From NCBI GenBank assembly GCA_024697595.1, contig JAILFK010000018.1, positions 55,073 through 119,072 on the forward strand: a DNA stretch of 64,000 nt. The letters run 5' to 3'. A program made the position numbers and the translations under genes. Below the pieces are notes generated by a model. That model had not been told where the DNA came from and did no database searches. It saw only the letters and a list, made by a program, of their open reading frames with translations. Below, piece by piece: positions 12,401 through 21,400 of the stretch (the first letter of the stretch is position 1; every line of letters begins with the position of its first letter). The DNA is from Lachnospiraceae bacterium. Lineage in GTDB: Bacteria > Bacillota > Clostridia > Lachnospirales > Lachnospiraceae.

Positions 12401-15400
12401 TTTACCATTATAAGAAGCTTCCTCTTGTAATGAGACATCTATACCATCCAATTTAACCGAGTAACTATTTATTGTGTTCGATGCACCATTATATGTCATC
12501 TCTAAGTTGTTTGGTGTCACAGTAATAGGACATTTTACAATCTCAAAATTACCGTTGGTATTTCCGTAATTGGCAAGCTTAAAGTCAGAAGAAGAATAAT
12601 TAGCATTTCCCACCAACTCTGCATATGCTGTAAATGATCCTGTGTAAATCTGATGACCAGTAACCACTAAATCAGAAGCATTAATAGGCGCATTTGGCAG
12701 GTTGCCTTCTATTCTATTACCATTTTCATCTACAAAATAAGCTGTAGGTCCTTGAGACAAACCATTGTATTTATAAGTATGGTCATTATCCCATTTAACA
12801 GCCAACTGGTACTGACTAATTGTGGCAGATAAATTTATCTCACCATCCATGTAATAATTATTAGTCTCGGTTCCATCTGTCTTTTTAACAACCCGTAAAT
12901 TTCTCATCACAAGTGATGTTGCATCGGATACATGAGCATTGTCATATGCAAACTGACCATCAAAATCTAAAGTATATGTATCAGCTTCTGTATCATTTAT
13001 AAAACCTGTGAGAGTATAATACTTCTTATTACCCTCTCCTCTAGAAAGTCGATACTTATCAGTGGATTCATGTCCTTTTCCATCTGTAACATAACCTGTG
13101 ATATCAGTTGTACCATCATAAGTCTTTGAGTATACATTACTTGTAGCTTTGGCAACCAGTCTAATTGGATTGATAACTACACTCTCCTTGCCGGTTATGA
13201 TTCCATAATTAGGATCTTCACTCACAACTACATAGTAATTATTGTGAACTTTAATAGAGTTATTTCCATTCAATTCAACATCTTTATACTCAAGCGGATT
13301 ACTGCTTCCCGCCACCTTTGCTCTATTTTCATATACAACCTTATTTTTAAATAAAGCATTGAGAGAATCAGTATTGCCCTTTAACTGGTCATAAAGCATT
13401 TTGACAATTTCTTCATTTGAACATTGTGGATTAGCTTTTTTTAAAGCAATATAATTATCATCTGTAGTAAGAGCATCTTCATCCACTACATATACCGTAT
13501 AATTTGCAGGTCCCACATTTGCAAATGAACTATCATGAGAAACCACCGATATTCCATGACTCTCGCCGTCATAATAATCATTGTATCCCTGACTTGACAC
13601 ATAATTTTGACTAAATGGACTTACTGTCACATTAAATGTAGGCGCCATAACTATTCCAGTTCTGTCATTGTCAGATCTCTTAATTCCCACATCACATCTG
13701 TAATAATATTTTCCAGCAACCTTACCTTCTGGGAATGAATATGAAGCTCCCGTCTCTCCATTAAGTTCTACCCACTTTGATTCATCATTAACTGTAATAG
13801 CATTGTTATTTTCTGTATCAATAGTTACATATTCTGCTGGAATCTCGTACCACTGGTATCCTGTGACAGCTGTTGCTTCAGAAGCATGGGTCATATCTAC
13901 AGAGACTGTAAGCTTATTATTTATTCCTTTTACAGAATAACCATATTCATAATTTGATTTACCTGAAATAGAAGCAGTTAAATCAGTTCCATCTGTAAAT
14001 GAACTTGGAGCCAAAAGGGCAACATAATCTCCAGCAGTTTCTACATTAAATGTATAAACTGTATCGTCCCCATCTTCATCTACAAGTTTTGTGGCAGCGC
14101 TTATATCAGTTTTTAAGTCATAACTTCCCAATGCTTTTAGAGAATTATTAGCCTTATCTGTTGCATAACCTTCTAATACATCCTCAGCCTTGTACCATGC
14201 GACAAAATCATAACCTGCATCTGGAGTAACTTTAAGAGAAGCTTCCTCGCCGAAGTAATAATACTTCTGTCCAGAAACCTTGGCACTTACTGCTCCTCCA
14301 TCATTTACTTTATAAGTAGTTCTAACATTAAGATTTGCTACTCTATTGAAATACATTGCAAAATCCATATTGTATTTTGCTTTACATTCCACCGCTTCAC
14401 CAGTAGCGGTATCAATATCACCAGCTGCTGTCATATTTGCAATAGTGCTCTTATATTTATATCCAGCATATGCAAAACCAAATATCTGAAGATTGTCCGC
14501 ACTAATTTTATCAACATAATTTTGCTCATCTAATGTTGCTTCAGATGTGAATTCTGTTGTAACCGTAGCAGCTGTGAGATAAATAGTATCAACATTTACC
14601 GCAATATCATCACCATTTACTGTATATGCAGAATCTGGCAAATCCTCAAAATAATATGTAGTAACACCATATGTATATGAAACACCAATAGGTTCATTGT
14701 CGGTATCATAATATACATATCCGTTTAGATTACTATTATTAATATTTAAAGTAGCAGCCTTCTTATTTTCGGCACTAACAGCTTTGCATTCCGTTATCAA
14801 AGAAGTATTATAACTTCCATCTACTTTAGCAAAATAGTATGGTAACTCCTTGCTAAATGTTCCTGGTGTGTAAATAGCCTTCACATAAAGCGACTGATTT
14901 TCCTTTAAAACAGGCATTGTAAATGTTGTTTTAACACCTGTTGTGGATGTATTTATGCCATTAACTATAGCCTCTGCTTCAGCACTTGTATCAAATCCAC
15001 CTTCATCATTATTAAGTGTGGCATCCCAAATGCTAAAATCCCAGTGGTCAAAAGTATAAGGATTTCCTGTATATGTTCCAGGATTTACAAGAGGTTTGAT
15101 AGGAGTTTCCAAAGAAACCTCCTGCTGATATTTATAAGTATCAGTTGTGGTAGTCTTCACCTCCGTATTATCATTATCCAATATCATTGAGGAATCACTT
15201 CTTGAATAATATGCATACAAATTAATTGTACCCACATCGCCGTGACTTCCTGTTGGTACATATACCTTTAACTTGTTTTTGTTATTGGTTTTATCATATG
15301 TCAATCCTGTAGAATTATAATCAGCATATGCCAACTCCGCAGTACCACCTGCTGGAGTAAATACAGTCTGATCAATATAAACCAATACTCCATCAATATA

Positions 15401-18400
15401 ATAAGCCTTAAATGGAGCATTTTTTTCTATTGTCACCTCATTAGATGTAGTTCCATATAAATATTTAAAATCTTGTTTTACCAAACCTGAAACACATAAA
15501 TACTTATTGGCAGATTTAGTTTCATCAGGAACAACATCATACGCATTTACTGCTTTTTCAAGAACATCATCTTCATCTGTACCCAAATCGCATTTAACCC
15601 AAGAAACTTTGTCACTACCGTTTGGAGCAATAGTATTTACATTATCACTTGTAACGTAAGAAACTTCCTCATCAGAACCTGCAGATTTCTTGATAGGCTC
15701 TGGCAACTCATATGAAATATGTGCATGGTTGTTAACAGTATTGGCAACAAATCTACCAATATATTCTGTATTGGTCTTGCCAAACACCTGATTTGTGGCA
15801 CCAGTTTTATTTACATACTCATCATCAACTTTGGTGTACCATTCAACTGTATAACCTGAAGGAGCTAACGTCTCTAACGATGTGCATCCGACATCATATT
15901 TATCCCCTGTCTTGTGACCACCATTAGATACAGTCTGACCACTAGAGACCCAGTTGCCTGCGTAATCTAAACTATACACTGCAGCTAAATTAGTGTAGTC
16001 ATACCAATAATATGTATAATGCCAGTTATTAGCCTCACCAGACTCATTTTTGGTAGGTTTATTAGTACCTGTACTTACTCTAATCTCACCAGCTTTATTT
16101 GTGATTTCTTCATTGTAATAAGCTTTTACAGAATCGTAACCCACATAGTTTTGATTCTCGTCGGCTTTGTTAATTTCATATGTGAATGTTGTTGTATTTC
16201 CAAGATAAAATCTATTGTCAGCAACAGTCAGATACATTATTCCATCTATGTGATCATCAGAATTAACCACACCATCTCTATTGATATCAATATTATTATT
16301 GAGAGCTGTCTGATCACCAAAAGGCGCTTTGTCTCCATCATATAAGTAATACGTTGTACCATTTATAGTAACTGGAGTATAAAGAGCCGTACCGCTCTTA
16401 TCCTGAGCGCCGCCAGATACGTCTCCACTTGCTGTTGCACTTGTTCTTAGAAGTTCGTTACCATTGTCGTCTGTTCTGTATGTATATTCAGAAACTAATT
16501 TTCCACCACCTGGATAATAGTTCCATCCCTCATCAACTGCATTTAAGGAACTCTGGAATATATCAGCCTTATTGGCAACTCTGATCTCATATTTTTTACC
16601 GCCATATACATAAGTCATAGGCTTATAAGTAGAATCAGAAGAATTCGCCTCCACTTCCACTTGATAATGCTTTGTCTTATCAACCGGATCATAATCCACA
16701 CGCATATTATTGTAGCTTGTATTATTCGTGCAAGACATAATTGTGTATCTATTATTATCCGTTACATCATATGAATTCGCCACTTCTTCATTTGTCTTAT
16801 AAGCATGTCCCGGCCAATGATTTGGATTTCCCGGCAAGGTATATCGTCCATGCCAATACATGGTATATCCATCCTTGGCATAGTTTTTAGTTGCTCCTGG
16901 CGCTTCAATCTGATCAGTTACAGCATTTCCAAAATAATAAATAGGATTAATATCATATGATGTGTTCCATGCCTGAGTCACATCTCTTGAACCAATCAAT
17001 TTATCTTCAGCATAATAATTTACAGTTGTGGTGTATTCTTTTCTTGTGAAATACATCTTAAAGCGAAGTTCTCCTGTTGTAGGAACAACAGCGCTTGTAA
17101 CTTCCGCTCTATCAAAATCATAATATTGCAACAATTCGTATTTATCTGAGAGCTTAAACGGGTCACCTTTTCCAGGTTCATTCACATAAATATCAGTACC
17201 AGATGTAGCATTATTTTTAACATGGCCATCGCTCTTTGGCATTGAAGAAACAAGACTCTCGATCTCTGTTCCCGCTCCGATTGAAATGGTTGTTCCAATC
17301 TCAGCTTTTGAAGTAACCGTCGCTGTTGCAGTATCTGAATAAATTGGAGTCCCATCCTCCTGTTCATTCAACACATTCTTACCATCAACAGTTGATACTC
17401 CCTGAAGATATAACTCAATGTAATAATTTGCAGATGTCTTTTGAGCAAACTCTCTTGTAACTGTAACGTCACCAGCTGGCATTGTTGCAGGTTGATTTCC
17501 GGTACTCCAATCCACGTATGATGCAAGTGAATATCCACTCAATCCCTTTGCGGTAAACCTTTCACCCCAAAATTCTGGTTTGTTAGTCTCAGCGTCATAA
17601 GAATTGATATTTTCATAATTATTGATATTTTCCAAATCAGCTTCTGTAAATACATAGCCATAAGGATAATTCCATTCTTTTGTGGTAAATAATGGTTCAC
17701 CGGATGTACTGTTGTCATCACGTCCGTCGTACCATACATTTAAAGTAATGTCATAAGATTTACGTGTATAATAAATATTTACATACAACGTATTATTCTG
17801 ATTAACCACACCTGTTGCCACGTTAGACTTGGTATTTGCCGAAGTTGTAACATTCTCACTGTCTGAGATTTGTGACAAATCAGCATTTGACGCACTGCCA
17901 TTTGACAACACAATTTTACTAGCCTCAAATCCTTCTACCTTTGGAGCAACTATAATCTCGCCAAGAGAGGCATCGGCCTCCTTTGCGCTTGCAGCTTCTG
18001 TAGAATTTATTGCATAACTAATAGATGAAGCATGATAGGCTTCATTTGTCTCGGTTAAAGTCTGATCAATTGTATAAGTGTCAAGTTTATTTGCTCCATC
18101 TAGATTTTGCATATGAAGCACAACCTGATAATTAGTCTTATTGGCATTGAAATGACCTTCTGCCACCACATCAATATCCGGCATCTCTGCTGGTCGAGAG
18201 CCTGTAGAATACTGCCATCCAATAAATTCATATCCAGCAACTTCAGGCTTCGCAAGTTCAGAACCTAAAGTCTGTCCATAGTAATAATTCTCTATTTCAC
18301 TAACCACATCGCCATTGATATCAGTTTTTGCATATGTTAATTTATGCTGATTTCTGGCGTAATAGATCTTTATTACTGTTGTATTGTCAGTAATTGTATA

Positions 18401-21400
18401 GGAAGTTGGCTCAAGTCCATCTCCGTACTTTGTATCGTCAAGATGGAATCCCTCTTGTACAGCCTGTATATCTGCAGAACCATAGGCTACATTCTTTTCA
18501 TATGATGCCTTGAAGGTTGCACTCGATGTTGGTTCACTACTGTAAACGCCATTTACGTCCATCTCATAATATTGAACCTCATAAGTGTACTCCTCAGATG
18601 ACCATGTAGCTGTCATTACCGCATTGGAATCTGTGGCAAATTTACCACCATTTCCAATCAAAATCTGTTGCAGAGACTCTGTCTCATTCCCATGCGAATC
18701 TGTGGATACAACCGTGATAGCACCATTCCAGTTTTTGAAAGCAAAGCCCTTCTTGGTAAATGCATTTTCAGGAAGGGTAATTTCCGTTCCAGCAAGGCGA
18801 TAAATAGTATCCATGCTTCCGCCATAAAGGGATTCGTTCTCGCTATTAGTCTTTCCATTTTCAAAAGAAACAGAATATACTTTTCCCAGTTTAACTCTAT
18901 CAGTCCCTCCCACGTTATCCTTTACATAGATATAATAATCTTTGTCGGTTGTAGGATTAGTAATAGTACCAGTAATTTCATCTGTAGCCCCCTTTTTAGG
19001 GTTAGAAATATCATTCCATTCACCATCAGTCACATTTTCTGCTGTTGTAGCTGTGGAAACTGCATATTGAACAACCCTGGTATCATCATATCCCACGAAG
19101 GTGTATCTAAATCCAGTCAAATCACTTACGTTCTCTACTGCAAAAGAAGTGATTGTAGGTTTTGAATCATCTGCCCCAAGATTAACTATCTGATTCTTGG
19201 CATCTTTAGGATTGTTGCAATTAGATTTAAACAAAACATTTAACACATTCTCTATGCCAGTCTCTGAAACAGACAAGTACTCGTTATTAAAAGTGGCACT
19301 AGGCGCATCATAACCCTCTTTTTTAGTGGTATTTAATTGTATGCTCTCACCACAAATCAAGATAGCATGATCGCTCTCACCAAAAGATGCTGCATCAACA
19401 GTATTTTCATCCACATTTAAAGTGACATAGGAAATATATTTTGTCGCAAGCTTATTAGACTCAGTGCTTTCACAATAATTACCCTGAGCGCTTCCACCTG
19501 CAGATATAGTCTGAATTGTTGTTGTATAGCCTAAACTTGAATTTATATTATTTGTCTCATAGTACTTTTCGGCATCAGCGTGAATTATATCCTTGAAGTT
19601 ATATTCAGTATCAGCTGTTTGAATATAGTCATCTGTAGTGTTGGTATCATTATCTAAATCCACCAATGTGTATACATCATTACCCTCTTCATCAACTGTA
19701 ACTCTATATAATCTAAGTCGATATTGGATTTCTACATTGGTTCTAGTTACAGCAATCCAATTAACTCCACCCACTGTATCTCCCCAGTTAAATGTCGATG
19801 GATTTTTCAATGCCTTGGCAGTAATTTCAATATGTCCTGGAACGTATACAATATTATAGTTCGAAGCAACAGTTGTATCAGATAAAGCAACTGTTATATT
19901 GTTATCACTTGTACCAATATCCGTTCTAGAACCAACAACGCTTGCATATTTCATTGAATCTGCATATTGAAATTCACCTTCTTGAGTATATCCAGAAACA
20001 GTATGCTCATTGCCATCATATTCAAAAGTTCCACTATTTGCAGTGAATGTAAGTGTATATGGATTTATGGTAAATGTATTGTTGTCATTGCTCTCTTTTG
20101 ATGTGGTAAGTCCTTGATAATTATCCGTCTCCCCAATAACTGCATATACAATATATGTGCCTGCATTGATAGGCATAGTAGTTGTATCATTTTCACCACT
20201 TAGATAATGAATCTCAACAGAACCATTCCCAGGATTATTATCAATACCAACCACAGACCCAGTCTCACCATAGGTCCACTCTCTGTCCGCATGACTTCCA
20301 CCGCTACATTGAATAGTTATATTGGTATCAAAAGTAGCCTTGTCAATGACAAATGTCTTGGACAAGGTTCCGGTGTAATTAGTTCCATTTTCAAAATTGA
20401 TTGTAACTGTAGCCACTCCTGCGTTTACATTGGAAGTAAAAGTCACCTCATAATCATTGTCTAGCGCTCCCTCAGTAAATGGAATAACAAAAGCTTCACT
20501 ATCGCCTTTGGCCGCATTATTAGAATCTCTTACAACGATCTCTGGAGTAATAGCTGAACCGGTATAAGGTGTGTGAAGCTCATCTAAATAATTTTCTCCG
20601 TCTTTAAATTGTAATAAGACACCTGAATTTAATTCATTTACATTCTTTTTGTTTACGATTAGTCTTGCTGAAATAACAGAAATATTATAATTGTCAGCCT
20701 TGAAACCAGTTCCTGTAATATCATATCCCACTGCATTAGCATTTCTAAAATTAGCATTAAGTGGATTATATGTACAAGTTATTGTTCCCTTTTCGTAACC
20801 TAAAATTTTAGATACATCATCCAATGACTCACCATCAACAAAACCTTCATTTTGTCCTGTATTATCATCAGGATTTAAACTATATGTATATGAATCCTCT
20901 GAAGGAGCTGCATCACCGTATGTAATAGTCTTGTTGTTTAAGCGCAAATTAACTGTCCTCTTATTAATGAAAACATTAATCATTGGACTTGTTATCTCAA
21001 TAGGATTACCGTCAATATCAGTTGACACTGCCTTTACATAGTAATTCCCACTATCTGTTGTATTTTTTACAGTTAATTTTGTCTTAGTATTGGATTCTGT
21101 TACAACAGCATCGCCAGTTATTTCAACATCATTTACACCATCAACAAATTTATACCAATGATATGTTACCGGATTGTCCATAGCGTTCATTACCACAGTA
21201 ATATTTTCCGAATTTCCATCATAGTATTTGTTCACTGCTGAAAATGTATCTGATGAACCATTCCACACATAATCATCAGATGAAATACTACTAAATTTCA
21301 AGGCCTGAGGAAGCCAAGATGCATATACATCTAATTTCGATCCTTTAACAATTCCAATTTGTCCATCCGAAACAGCAACTAAGCTATCACCAAGATTCAC

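Noticed and set aside
18668..19165. 165-codon plus-strand ORF inside the giant gene
   Set aside because: It is antisense to the giant reading frame, has no ribosome site or domain, and reflects the low number of stop codons opposite a Thr/Asn/Asp-rich repeat gene. The other plus-strand ORFs in 425-22765 are rejected for the same reason.
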